A stretch of 20,496 bases of DNA from an uncultured Clostridium sp. (GCA_937902905.1 CALELW010000277.1:1-20496); one strand, 5' to 3'; shown: positions 1-6,413, counted from the first letter of the stretch. Numbers and translations: made by a program. The notes: generated by a model from the letters alone, not told the origin.

Positions 1-34
1 ATCAGGCTAACCGTCTATCGGTAGCACTTTTTCT
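1..34 (-). ncRNA. Antisense RNA of toxin-antitoxin copy A (partial)
   Basis: Predicted start of a minus-strand RNA about 7 nt below the -10 box at 41-46; it runs off the left edge. The first bases match the RNAs at 4498-4586 and 6329-6413, including the 5' element GTGCTACCGATAGACGGTTAGC, which can fold as a small hairpin. The peptide gene it would oppose lies outside the window, if it exists. The call rests on the promoter and on similarity to the complete copy B. Confidence 0.5.
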
Positions 35-40
35 ATCACT

Positions 41-69
41 ATATTAACATCAAACTATGTTTATGTCAA
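41..69 (-). promoter_or_regulatory. Promoter of RNA copy A
   Basis: On the minus strand the -35 box is TTGACA (64-69) and the -10 box is TAATAT (41-46), with exactly 17 bp between. This is close to a consensus sigma-A promoter. The same architecture recurs at 4593-4621 and 6420-6448. Confidence 0.75.
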
Positions 70-156
70 ACATCTGTATTCATTTGTTTGTGTCAAGTGT
101 TCGTTGGCACTTTTTCCCGGTAACTGACAGCGAACGCATCTTGAGATACAATAACC

Positions 157-390
157 TTATAATCCATATTTATCCCTCAACTCATTTGAAACCTCTTTTG
201 CGTCAACAGTCATACCTGCTTCAACGTGTTCCCTTGTCTTACCAAGTTCTCGAATAATCTCATCTTCCTTTTTTGGCAGAAAAAAGTTGTTTCTATTTAC
301 AAAAAAACTCTTAGTCACTTCATATATTGTATTGATTTCTTCTTCTGATAATTTCTCTAACATTGAAACCGTTGCTTCTAATGTACTCAT
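157..390 (-). CDS. Small antitoxin-like protein, no toxin partner visible
   Basis: A 77-residue acidic protein. I chose the ATG at 390 because GGAG lies 10 nt upstream; the GTG at 399 would leave no space for a ribosome site. The N-terminal half looks like an amphipathic helix (LEKLSEEEINTIYEV) and the C-terminal half ends EVSNELRDKYGL. This layout recalls small Clostridia proteins annotated as type II antitoxin components, in which a short helical tail binds the toxin. No toxin gene follows it: the next bases downstream are the RNA of copy A. It could be an orphan antitoxin or an unrelated small regulator. The family call is from general resemblance only. Confidence 0.6.
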   Translation of the reverse strand: MSTLEATVSMLEKLSEEEINTIYEVTKSFFVNRNNFFLPKKEDEIIRELGKTREHVEAGMTVDAKEVSNELRDKYGL

Positions 391-399
391 ATACTTCAC

Positions 400-692
400 A
401 CTCCGTTATCAATTCTATACTCATTACAATATCTATTTTCTAAAACATTATACATTCCACGTTTTCCTAACAATATAAATACCTCATCTCACTATGAAGA
501 TTTTGTATAATATTTTTTTCATCATAACAAAAAAAATCAGATTGTGTCACTATGTTCATTATCATCTGAGCGTGTCAATCATTTCAAACTCAGTTTTTCA
601 TTATATTTGAAAATATGCAACGCTTACTTTCTTACAAAAAACAATTTGTATTGCATCTATCAAATTATATAACTACAAATTTTGATTTGTTC
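400..692. other. AT-rich intergenic stretch
   Basis: About 290 bp between the end of the intact hsdS and the small antitoxin-like gene. It is very AT-rich. I see a TATAAT-like hexamer on the minus strand at 447-452, but only a poor -35 partner, and no convincing terminator for hsdS. Confidence 0.4.
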
Positions 693-1802
693 TTAAATAT
701 CCCCTGCTTTTTGCTGTAAAATGTTTAATTTTTGATGTAACTTTTGAAACATCAATTTTGATTTGTCGACTTCTGCGACGAAGGCAGCAAACTGATTTTG
801 GAGTTCGATGGGTGGTGTTCGCATATTAATTGCTTTTGCTGCTTTAATAGTAAAATGTGCAACCGTAGTCACTCCTAATGTTTTCGCTATTTGTCTCTTT
901 ATATAAGATGTTTTCATCAACTCAACAAAGTATATTGGATTCATTTCTTTTTTACATCTAAACCTCAAAATATCTGCATCCTTAAAATAGTATCTTTCCC
1001 CAACTCCAACAATATAACATTTTCCCAATGTGCTTGTTGCAGAAACAAGAATGTCTCCCTCTTTGGGCACCCCATCTGAATCTCTAAGCGTGGAATAAAG
1101 CTGTTCTGATACAAAAAACTCATTATTCATTTGTTTAGTTGTAGCCAGTTGAACCATATCTCGAACCCTTAAAAAAGGAATTCCCTCTGTTTTCCATTCT
1201 GATTTAAGAATTCTCTTACTTGAAGCAATCTCAAAACACTCGCCAAAATTATATGTATCCCAGTTCATAAAATTTGTTTCCATATCCCCAAACAATTCGA
1301 CAAATCGGGCTTTGATAAGTTCATCAAACAAACTTATCTCTTGTTCCTGTAATTTTTTTATTGTTATAATACTATTTAATTGCTGAACAATATGTAACTG
1401 TTCTTCCATTTTTCTTAGTGGAATTTGCATCTTACGCATAGCCGCTTGAGTTAATTTTTTTCTAGTCGCTCCATTTACCATCCCACTAACATTGTAAAAC
1501 ATAAGAGAATAACATAAATAATCCACATTCATATTTTTATTTGGCTTTAAAACATGAGCATGATTATTTACCCAACACTTTCCAGAAACTCTATATGCAA
1601 TAGGTTTATCTTTAGAGCCAAAATTGCCACCATCTTCTGCCAAAAGTACCAATTCATCATCAAACAAATATTCTGAAACATAGTCCTGAACACCATTTGC
1701 ACCATAATAAGGATATTCTCCCTCTTCTCTTTTAGATGCTGTAATTGGTACTCTCATAGAATCAAGTATTTCACAACAATCTTCTAAACTCACCATATTC
1801 AT
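693..1802 (-). CDS. hsdS: Type I restriction-modification specificity subunit (HsdS), intact
   Basis: About 369 residues. HsdS sets the DNA target of a type I methylase/restriction complex through two target-recognition domains (TRDs) separated by conserved helices. TRD1 is roughly residues 3-115, the central helical repeat includes LIKARFVELFGD near residue 165, TRD2 is roughly 175-310, and the C-terminal helix carries FVAEVDKSK. I prefer the ATG at 1802 (AGGGA 6 nt upstream); an ATG at 1796 is also possible, and a TTG at 1817 extends the frame but lacks a good site. An 18-bp repeat shared with the end of hsdM overlaps the region just upstream (1812-1829). A strong terminator (1866-1909) separates it from the recombinase and I see no promoter in between, so it may be a silent cassette waiting to be placed behind hsdM. 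Both TRDs differ from those of the other hsdS. Confidence 0.9.
   Translation of the reverse strand: MNMVSLEDCCEILDSMRVPITASKREEGEYPYYGANGVQDYVSEYLFDDELVLLAEDGGNFGSKDKPIAYRVSGKCWVNNHAHVLKPNKNMNVDYLCYSLMFYNVSGMVNGATRKKLTQAAMRKMQIPLRKMEEQLHIVQQLNSIITIKKLQEQEISLFDELIKARFVELFGDMETNFMNWDTYNFGECFEIASSKRILKSEWKTEGIPFLRVRDMVQLATTKQMNNEFFVSEQLYSTLRDSDGVPKEGDILVSATSTLGKCYIVGVGERYYFKDADILRFRCKKEMNPIYFVELMKTSYIKRQIAKTLGVTTVAHFTIKAAKAINMRTPPIELQNQFAAFVAEVDKSKLMFQKLHQKLNILQQKAGDI
1282..1319. repeat. 38-bp direct repeat in the centre of hsdS (copy 1)
   Basis: Identical over 38 bp to 3707-3744 in the same orientation and the same codon phase. It encodes the conserved helix LIKARFVELFGD that joins the two recognition domains, so recombination here would swap whole domains. 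Confidence 0.95.
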
Positions 1803-1811
1803 CTCTTGTCC

Positions 1812-1829
1812 CTGCAAACCTCAATTTGT
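1812..1829. repeat. 18-bp direct repeat at the start of hsdS (copy 1)
   Basis: The minus strand reads ACAAATTGAGGTTTGCAG, identical to 4666-4683 just after the hsdM stop. In this copy flanking bases create CTGCAA...TTTGCAG arms around it. It is a candidate recombination site for the recombinase encoded next to it. Confidence 0.85.
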
Positions 1830-1865
1830 CTCTTGCAGCTAAAGAAACTTCTCATTATTAATCTA

Positions 1866-1909
1866 AAAACAAACGTGACCGCCAAACATACAGATATTTG
1901 TGCGGTCAC
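1866..1909 (-). terminator. Terminator of the recombinase gene
   Basis: On the minus strand GTGACCGC pairs with GCGGTCAC, extended by CAAA/TTTG past a single bulged base, giving a 12-bp stem, followed by TTTGTTTTT. It sits 40 bp beyond the recombinase stop and should block read-through into the downstream hsdS. Confidence 0.8.
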
Positions 1910-1949
1910 TGCTTATTAAATACATCAGGCACACTGCCTCATTTCCCAT

Positions 1950-2918
1950 TTAGCCCATATATTTCTGATGTGATGTCTTCACATTGCTTTGATTTACCAT
2001 CGCATATTGCATCGTTGTATCAATTTGCGAGTGTCCCAAAATTTTCTGCACCTGTTCAATTGGCATTCCTTTGTCAATTGCTCTCGTTGCCATAGTTCGC
2101 CTAAATTTATGTGGGTGAATTCTTTCCAAATCAAGCCGGCGTCCGAGTTTGCGAAGTCGGATTTCTACACCACTTATTTTCAGTCTGTCATGCGGCGCAT
2201 CAAGCGTCACAAATAATGCCTCATTTTGGTCGGTTCGCCTCTCTATGTATTCCTTCAAATGAACTTTTGCCTTTGCATCAAAATAAACTTTTCGCTCTTT
2301 GTCACCTTTTCCGTACACAACACATTCCCGCCCTTCCAAATCAATGTCATCAATATTTAAATTAACAAGCTCGCCCACTCGAATCCCTGTTGAATACAGT
2401 AAATCAATAATTGCCAAATCACGGATTTCCTCACAATTGTCTCTTAACTTTTCGATCCCCTCGTCTGTAATTACATTTTTGACAACTGTTTTTGTTTTAA
2501 TTTTGTGAATTCTTCGCATCGGACTTTTTAAGACATAATCCTCTTCCTCCAGCCACGAAAAAAAGCTAGATATATTTCTACGGATATTATCAATTGTTAC
2601 ATTAGAGCAGCCATTTAACCGCTGATAATCTGCCAGATACGCTCTTATTTCTTCTGTTGTTATTTTACGCACTTCTGTTTCAATACAGGACAGCATGTGT
2701 TCCACCGTCACGCGGTAGTATTGAATTGTCCGCTCCGAACACCCCTCAATCTTTTTTGCATCTAAAAACATCTGCAAAAATTCCTGGTTATCAATTTTCT
2801 TAGTGTCCGCTTGATTTTCCGCAAATGTGTTGACCATTACTTCTTGTAATTTTTTCATCTGCGGAATAGATAGATACTCCGACATCTCATTTAAAATTGT
2901 AACTACTTTCTCTTCCAT
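1950..2918 (-). CDS. Tyrosine recombinase / integrase (XerC/D-like) of the hsdS cassette
   Basis: A 322-residue site-specific recombinase. The N-terminal SAM-like DNA-binding domain is about residues 45-130. The catalytic domain has the expected set: R180 in STGIR, K204 in GKGDKER, H270 and R273 in HPHKFRR, H296 in LGHSQIDTT, and nucleophile Y305. The length fits the XerC/XerD family. AAGGAGG lies 7 nt before the ATG. It has its own promoter (3001-3029) and terminator (1866-1909), so it is expressed separately from the hsd genes. Recombinases of this family beside hsdS genes are known to shuffle specificity genes in other Firmicutes and in Bacteroidetes. Here the two hsdS genes point the same way, so deletion or cassette exchange is more likely than simple inversion. 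Confidence 0.92.
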   Translation of the reverse strand: MEEKVVTILNEMSEYLSIPQMKKLQEVMVNTFAENQADTKKIDNQEFLQMFLDAKKIEGCSERTIQYYRVTVEHMLSCIETEVRKITTEEIRAYLADYQRLNGCSNVTIDNIRRNISSFFSWLEEEDYVLKSPMRRIHKIKTKTVVKNVITDEGIEKLRDNCEEIRDLAIIDLLYSTGIRVGELVNLNIDDIDLEGRECVVYGKGDKERKVYFDAKAKVHLKEYIERRTDQNEALFVTLDAPHDRLKISGVEIRLRKLGRRLDLERIHPHKFRRTMATRAIDKGMPIEQVQKILGHSQIDTTMQYAMVNQSNVKTSHQKYMG

Positions 2919-3000
2919 ATTGGTACCTCCTTATTTTGGTACCCACATCCATCCCCTGCACTTACAATTTATATTTTAGATTCTATCTTTTCGTTCTTAT

Positions 3001-3029
3001 ATTATGTGCAATATAAGCATGAAGGTCAA
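3001..3029 (-). promoter_or_regulatory. Promoter of the recombinase gene
   Basis: The minus strand has TTGACC (3024-3029), a 17-bp spacer, and CATAAT (3001-3006), about 85 bp before the recombinase ATG. Confidence 0.65.
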
Positions 3030-3039
3030 GTATATAACA

Positions 3040-3083
3040 AAACAAATGTGCTAATATTACAAATAATATCAACACATTTGTTT
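3040..3083 (-). terminator. Inverted repeat between hsdS and the recombinase promoter
   Basis: AAACAAATGTG at 3040-3050 and CACATTTGTTT at 3073-3083 form a perfect 11-bp inverted repeat with a 22-nt AT-rich loop. On the minus strand it is followed by TTTTGTT and lies 34 bp after the hsdS stop, so it may be its terminator. It also sits 10 bp upstream of the recombinase -35 box and could instead be an operator. Confidence 0.5.
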
Positions 3084-3116
3084 AAGTCTAAAATATAATA
3101 TTTAATTTTATCATAT

Positions 3117-4215
3117 TTATCCAAAATATTCCTGCATTAATGAGTCGAACAATGTTTGCGTTTCATCCAATGCCTTCTGCACGGCAACTTTTGATTTGTC
3201 GACCTGATGGACAAAATCAATGAACTCCCTTTGCAATTCAATAGGTGGTATTACTTGCTTATAAGCTTTCATTATTGCCGTGTTTAAATTAGGTTGCGTT
3301 CCCGCAGGCGCAATTCTTCTAAAATGCTCTGTCATTTGATTTAATGTTTGCAACAAAAAAACTTTATCAATTTTTTCATCAATATCTTCCATCGCAAGCC
3401 AACCATCATGAATACAACCATCAATACCCATTAAAGGTAATAATTCTCGCAAACCCCAATGAAACCCCACAATTCGCAAATATCAAGCTCCCCGCCTTTA
3501 CAAGTCTACTCTTTTTTACACCTTCTTTAATAATATGTTCCTTAGTCGAGTTTAAATAAATATTGTCCCTATCTGTCGCATCACCAATCTTTATCCAAGG
3601 AACATCTCCTCCTAAAAATTGCTCAATAGGTCTTGGTGAGCCTCCTCTGACAATAGTACAAAGTTCTCCTAAAGGCTTGCAATCCCAATTTTTATTATTA
3701 GTAATTATATCCCCAAACAATTCGACAAATCGGGCTTTGATAAGGTCGTCTAACCTCTTTATTTCGTGCTGACGAGTTTCTATCAAATCAGATACTTTAT
3801 CCAATATTTTAACAACATTCTCTTGTCTCCTATAATCTGGATACTCAATTTGTACTTCCTTTAACCACTTAAAATGACGATTATAACCAGTATTTGGAAT
3901 CCGTGCATTTTTTAAAGCATAATATAAATATTTATAATTTGCGTTCTTAAATTTGCTACGCAATACCTTTACTCCATCTGCTCCCAAGAAAAAAGGCTTA
4001 TCAACATATTTAATCACTCGTGTGTGATCTCCAAATATAATGACGGGAACTTCTTCAAATACCCCCTCCTCTATATCTGTATATCCAGCTACTTGTTCTT
4101 GACCTTGATCAATAATCAAATGCGCACCCATTTCACAATACTCACTCGTCTTGATTTTTGTACCATATTTAGTTTTATCTTCAAATACCTCATTAAAAGA
4201 CTTCATCTTCCTCAT
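3117..4215 (-). pseudogene. hsdS: Type I specificity subunit (HsdS), broken by a frameshift in TRD2
   Basis: Two overlapping reading frames together make one HsdS. The first (to 3421) holds TRD1, the central helix LIKARFVELFGD and the first part of TRD2, and ends in the wrong frame after FARIITFNGY. The second resumes with GCIHDGWLAMED and continues through the end of TRD2 to the C-terminal helix with FVHQVDKSK. The break lies at about 3420-3445, where ATGG is repeated 10 bp apart (ATGGGTATTGATGG), consistent with a small duplication or slippage. I place the start at the ATG at 4215 (another ATG is at 4206); neither has a convincing ribosome site, and I see no promoter between the toxin module and this gene. 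The N-terminal fragment could still bind half a target. A sequencing error is not excluded. Confidence 0.82.
3707..3744. repeat. 38-bp direct repeat in the centre of hsdS (copy 2)
   Basis: Perfect match to 1282-1319. It lies upstream, in gene direction, of the frameshift in this hsdS, so an exchange here with the other copy would replace the damaged TRD2 by an intact one. Confidence 0.95.
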
Positions 4216-4263
4216 GCCTCTACAGGCTACAAACAATATTCTTTACCGTTTTATCAAATTGTA

Positions 4264-4292
4264 TTGCAAATAGAACATATGTTTGTTATAAT
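4264..4292 (+). promoter_or_regulatory. Promoter of the small membrane peptide
   Basis: TTGCAA (4264-4269), 17-bp spacer, and a perfect TATAAT (4287-4292). The predicted transcript starts near 4299, giving a leader of about 100 nt. Confidence 0.75.
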
Positions 4293-4298
4293 GTAATT

Positions 4299-4400
4299 GG
4301 TGCTACCTTTACGGTAGGCGGTTAGTCCTTTTGCAGAGGACTGTGACCTCTGATTACATAGAAATCTTTTTACAGAAATCTACCAAAGGAGGATTTTATT
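4299..4400 (+). promoter_or_regulatory. Structured 5' leader of the peptide mRNA
   Basis: The leader opens with CTACC-TTTAC-GGTAG, a 5-bp hairpin at the extreme 5' end. Then come two mutually exclusive stems: AGTCCT with AGGACT, and CAGAGG with CCTCTG, which share the AGAGG bases. The ribosome site AAAGGAGG is at 4385-4392, 8 nt from the ATG. A long folded leader before a strong ribosome site is typical of type I toxin mRNAs, where translation is held back until processing; that role here is inferred. Confidence 0.5.
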
Positions 4401-4505
4401 ATGCTTACAACGGAACTTTTTATAGCCATCATCAGCTTATGTATCACTTGCTTTGCCCTTGGTTATACCGTTGGTTGTAAAAGCAATGATAAAGCACAAA
4501 AATAA
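4401..4505 (+). CDS. 34-residue membrane peptide, putative type I toxin
   Basis: A short ORF with a near-ideal ribosome site (AAAGGAGG, 8 nt). The peptide starts MLTTELF, has one hydrophobic segment over about residues 6-25 (IAIISLCITCFALGY), then a short polar, mostly basic tail ending KAQK. This is the shape of Fst/TxpA-like and holin-like toxins that insert into the membrane. The stop codon lies inside the left arm of the terminator. A minus-strand RNA with its own strong promoter runs toward it and ends at the same terminator, as in type I toxin-antitoxin pairs with overlapping 3' ends. A decayed copy is at 6274-6336, with residues L-T-C-F-A-L-G-Y-T-V-G conserved. It is the only plus-strand gene in the restriction locus. 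Toxicity is not shown by sequence. Confidence 0.75.
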   Translation: MLTTELFIAIISLCITCFALGYTVGCKSNDKAQK

Positions 4506-4586
4506 CCGCCCAGTCCAGTAAACTTTGGCGGTTATTTTTACAAAACCAAATTGATATTGGGCTAACCATCTATCGGTAGCACCTCT
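4498..4586 (-). ncRNA. Convergent antisense RNA, putative type I antitoxin
   Basis: Predicted RNA of about 85-90 nt from the promoter at 4593-4621 to the shared terminator. It begins GGTGCTACCGATAGATGG, which resembles the 5' end of the peptide mRNA on the other strand (GGTGCTACCTTTACGG), so the two transcripts start alike and meet tail to tail. Its last part is fully complementary to the end of the peptide mRNA, including the stop region and terminator. This is the layout of RatA/TxpA-type and SR4/BsrG-type pairs. Confidence 0.7.
4501..4539. terminator. Shared bidirectional terminator of peptide mRNA and antisense RNA
   Basis: AATAACCGCC (4501-4510) pairs perfectly with GGCGGTTATT (4527-4536), a 10-bp stem. 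A T-run follows on the plus strand and, read on the minus strand, an equivalent T-run follows the other arm (4498-4502). It can therefore end transcription from both sides, and it should also stop read-through from hsdM into the following hsdS. Confidence 0.9.
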
Positions 4587-4592
4587 ATGATT

Positions 4593-4621
4593 ATATTAGC
4601 ATCTAACCGCTTTTATGTCAA
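4593..4621 (-). promoter_or_regulatory. Promoter of the antisense RNA (copy B)
   Basis: On the minus strand TTGACA (4616-4621), 17-bp spacer and TAATAT (4593-4598): stronger -35 than the opposing peptide promoter, as expected if the RNA must be in excess. Confidence 0.8.
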
Positions 4622-4665
4622 ACATGTATTCTGTTTTTTAACTTTTTTGATAACCACTCGTAGCA

Positions 4666-4683
4666 CTGCAAACCTCAATTTGT
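4666..4683. repeat. 18-bp direct repeat after hsdM (copy 2)
   Basis: Identical to 1812-1829, 16 bp beyond the hsdM stop. In this copy it lies within ACCTCA-CAAAT-TGAGGT, a perfect 6-bp inverted repeat with a 5-bp spacer, the kind of structure tyrosine recombinases bind. Confidence 0.85.
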
Positions 4684-4698
4684 GAGGTCCTTTCTTTC

Positions 4699-6168
4699 TT
4701 ATTTTGCGAGCATTTCACGCAATTCTTTCGTTTCTTTCGCAATCTGCTCATTCAACTGTTCAATCTCAGCAAGAATCTCCTCTGTAGGCGGATATTCCAC
4801 TGGGATATACTCAATTTTCTTATATTTATTAATCGATAAATCATAATCATTGTCGGCAATTTCCTGCTTGTCCACCAAGAAGCTCTGCTCCGTTCTTTCG
4901 CGAGTTTCCTCATTTTCTTTATGATGGAACCGCTCAATAATATCCGGAATATCATTTTCCTCAATTGGCTGACGCTTATCATCCAATGAATGACCATCTG
5001 CTTTCATATCGTAAAACCAAACTTTTTCGGTACCCCCGGCATTTGTTTTCGTAAAAATCAAAATAGCGGTAGACACCCCTGCATACGGCTTAAATACACC
5101 GGATGGCATGGAAATAACACCTTCCAAGTATTGATTTTCCACCAATTCTTTACGCAGATTTTTATGAGCCTTTGAAGAACCAAACAAAACACCATCTGGC
5201 ACAATGCAGGCACATCTGCCACCTACCCGAAGCAGGCGAATAAATAGTGCAACAAACAACAATTCAGTCTTCGTTGTACTGGTAATTGCAGACAGTGATT
5301 CACTAATATTTTCCTTGTTTAATGTTCCCTTAAAAGGTGGGTTGGCAAGAATCAAATCGTAGGTATCTTTCACCATGTAATCTTTTGACACGCTATCCTG
5401 CTTATTCAACTGTGGATTCGTAACCGAATGAAGCATCAGATTCATACAGGACAAACGGCACATAGTCTCATCCGTATCAAATCCCGTAAATGTTTCCGTT
5501 GCGTATTTCTTCCATTGCTCCTCGGTCATTTTATTTCCATAGTGAGTTCGTATGTATTCTGCCGAAGAAATCAAAAAACCTGCCGTACCACACGCCGGGT
5601 CACAAATTTTCATATCCGGTGTTGGCTGCATAAGATTTACCATCATGTCACGAATATGTTTTGGTGTTCGAAATGCGCCAAGCCGCCCAGCAGAATTTAA
5701 TTTACCAAGCATATGCTCGTATAAATCTCCCTGCATATCTAAACCTTTAATGTCATTTTCAAAAAGGTCGTCCAGTCCAATAATAACTTTTTGTAATGCC
5801 AGTGGTTCATTGATTTTAAATGTTGCATGTTTCAAATATCTTGAAAATGCAGAATTTTCATCCTGATTCAAATTGATTAAAAAAATAAAGACATGTTCAA
5901 CAAAATGCTTGTGGAGTTCTCTAGCTTCCATTCCTTTAAAATTTCTCCATCGCAAAGCCTGTTCTTCTTTAGAATCTCCAAAAATATGTTTCTGTGGTTC
6001 CCCTGAAAGCAATTCGGCAGTTTCAATATCTGCCTCGCGCTCATCAAGTTGTTTTGCAAACATAAGGTATGTTAACTGCTCAATGACTTCGGTCGGCTGT
6101 GATACTCCTCCCGCAATGACATCAAGCCATATTTGCTCAATTTTATTTTTTACTACTGCTGGTAACAT
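4699..6168 (-). CDS. hsdM: Type I restriction-modification DNA methylase (HsdM)
   Basis: A 489-residue N6-adenine methylase of the type I family; with HsdS it methylates the target site and protects the host. The N-terminal helical domain is about residues 5-140. GAFRTPKHI at 164-172, the S-adenosylmethionine motif DPACGTAGF at 190-198 and the catalytic NPPF at 276-279 are all present. The C-terminus ends in a helical region (LNEQIAKETKELREML) that would contact HsdS. Length is normal. The ATG at 6168 has GAGGAGG 5 nt upstream. It has its own promoter (6217-6245). No hsdS follows directly: a toxin-like module with a terminator is in the way. No hsdR is in the window, so the system could be methylation-only or have its nuclease outside. 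Confidence 0.95.
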   Translation of the reverse strand: MLPAVVKNKIEQIWLDVIAGGVSQPTEVIEQLTYLMFAKQLDEREADIETAELLSGEPQKHIFGDSKEEQALRWRNFKGMEARELHKHFVEHVFIFLINLNQDENSAFSRYLKHATFKINEPLALQKVIIGLDDLFENDIKGLDMQGDLYEHMLGKLNSAGRLGAFRTPKHIRDMMVNLMQPTPDMKICDPACGTAGFLISSAEYIRTHYGNKMTEEQWKKYATETFTGFDTDETMCRLSCMNLMLHSVTNPQLNKQDSVSKDYMVKDTYDLILANPPFKGTLNKENISESLSAITSTTKTELLFVALFIRLLRVGGRCACIVPDGVLFGSSKAHKNLRKELVENQYLEGVISMPSGVFKPYAGVSTAILIFTKTNAGGTEKVWFYDMKADGHSLDDKRQPIEENDIPDIIERFHHKENEETRERTEQSFLVDKQEIADNDYDLSINKYKKIEYIPVEYPPTEEILAEIEQLNEQIAKETKELREMLAK

Positions 6169-6216
6169 ATTTTCCTCCTCACGTGTTCTTTCGCTTTACT
6201 CGATTTTTATACTACT

Positions 6217-6245
6217 ATATTAACGATTTTTAACAGTAACGTCAA
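6217..6245 (-). promoter_or_regulatory. Promoter of hsdM
   Basis: The minus strand has TTGACG (6240-6245), a 17-bp spacer and TAATAT (6217-6222), about 45 bp before the hsdM ATG. Confidence 0.75.
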
Positions 6246-6273
6246 TTATTACTTCATTTTCGTCGCAAGAGTA

Positions 6274-6336
6274 TTAACTTGCTTTGCTCTTGGTTATACC
6301 GTTGGTTCTAAGAGCAATGATAAAACACAAAAATAA
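6274..6336 (+). pseudogene. Decayed copy of the small membrane peptide gene (copy C)
   Basis: Codons from 6274 read LTCFALGYTVG then SKSNDKTQK and stop, matching the last 20 residues of the peptide at 4401-4505 with few changes. The start codon, ribosome site, leader and promoter are missing: upstream of about 6274 the sequence is the hsdM promoter region instead. The 5' part was therefore lost, probably when the restriction locus was joined here. Confidence 0.85.
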
Positions 6337-6413
6337 CCGCCCAGTCTGAGGAACTTGCAGTTATTTTTCACGAAATAATATCAGGCTAACCGTCTATCGG
6401 TAGCACTTTTTCT
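6329..6413 (-). ncRNA. Antisense RNA of copy C, without an intact target gene
   Basis: Same architecture as 4498-4586: promoter at 6420-6448, 5' element GTGCTACCGATAGACGG, and an end at a terminator hairpin (AATAACCGC at 6332-6340 with GCAGTTATT at 6357-6365, one mismatch). Its own toxin gene is truncated, so if made it can act only on other copies. Its sequence is nearly identical to copy A. Confidence 0.6.

Larger units (their letters stand above)
1..73. repeat. Direct repeat, left copy (pairs with 6380-6452)
   Basis: The first 41 bp are identical to 6380-6420 and the remaining 32 bp differ at only a few positions. A diverged copy in the same orientation is at about 4556-4625. The repeat is the promoter and 5' part of the minus-strand antitoxin-like RNA. 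Copies A and C together bracket the restriction-modification locus. Confidence 0.85.

Noticed and set aside
3417..3480. Programmed ribosomal frameshift in hsdS
   Set aside because: I see no slippery heptamer or downstream pseudoknot at the frame change; a small indel explains it better.
693..4215. Classical inverting hsdS shufflon
   Set aside because: Both hsdS genes lie on the same strand and the long repeats are direct, not inverted, so simple inversion cannot exchange them within this window.
4299..4400. Metabolite riboswitch before the small peptide
   Set aside because: The leader does not match a riboswitch class I know, and the convergent RNA gives a simpler explanation.
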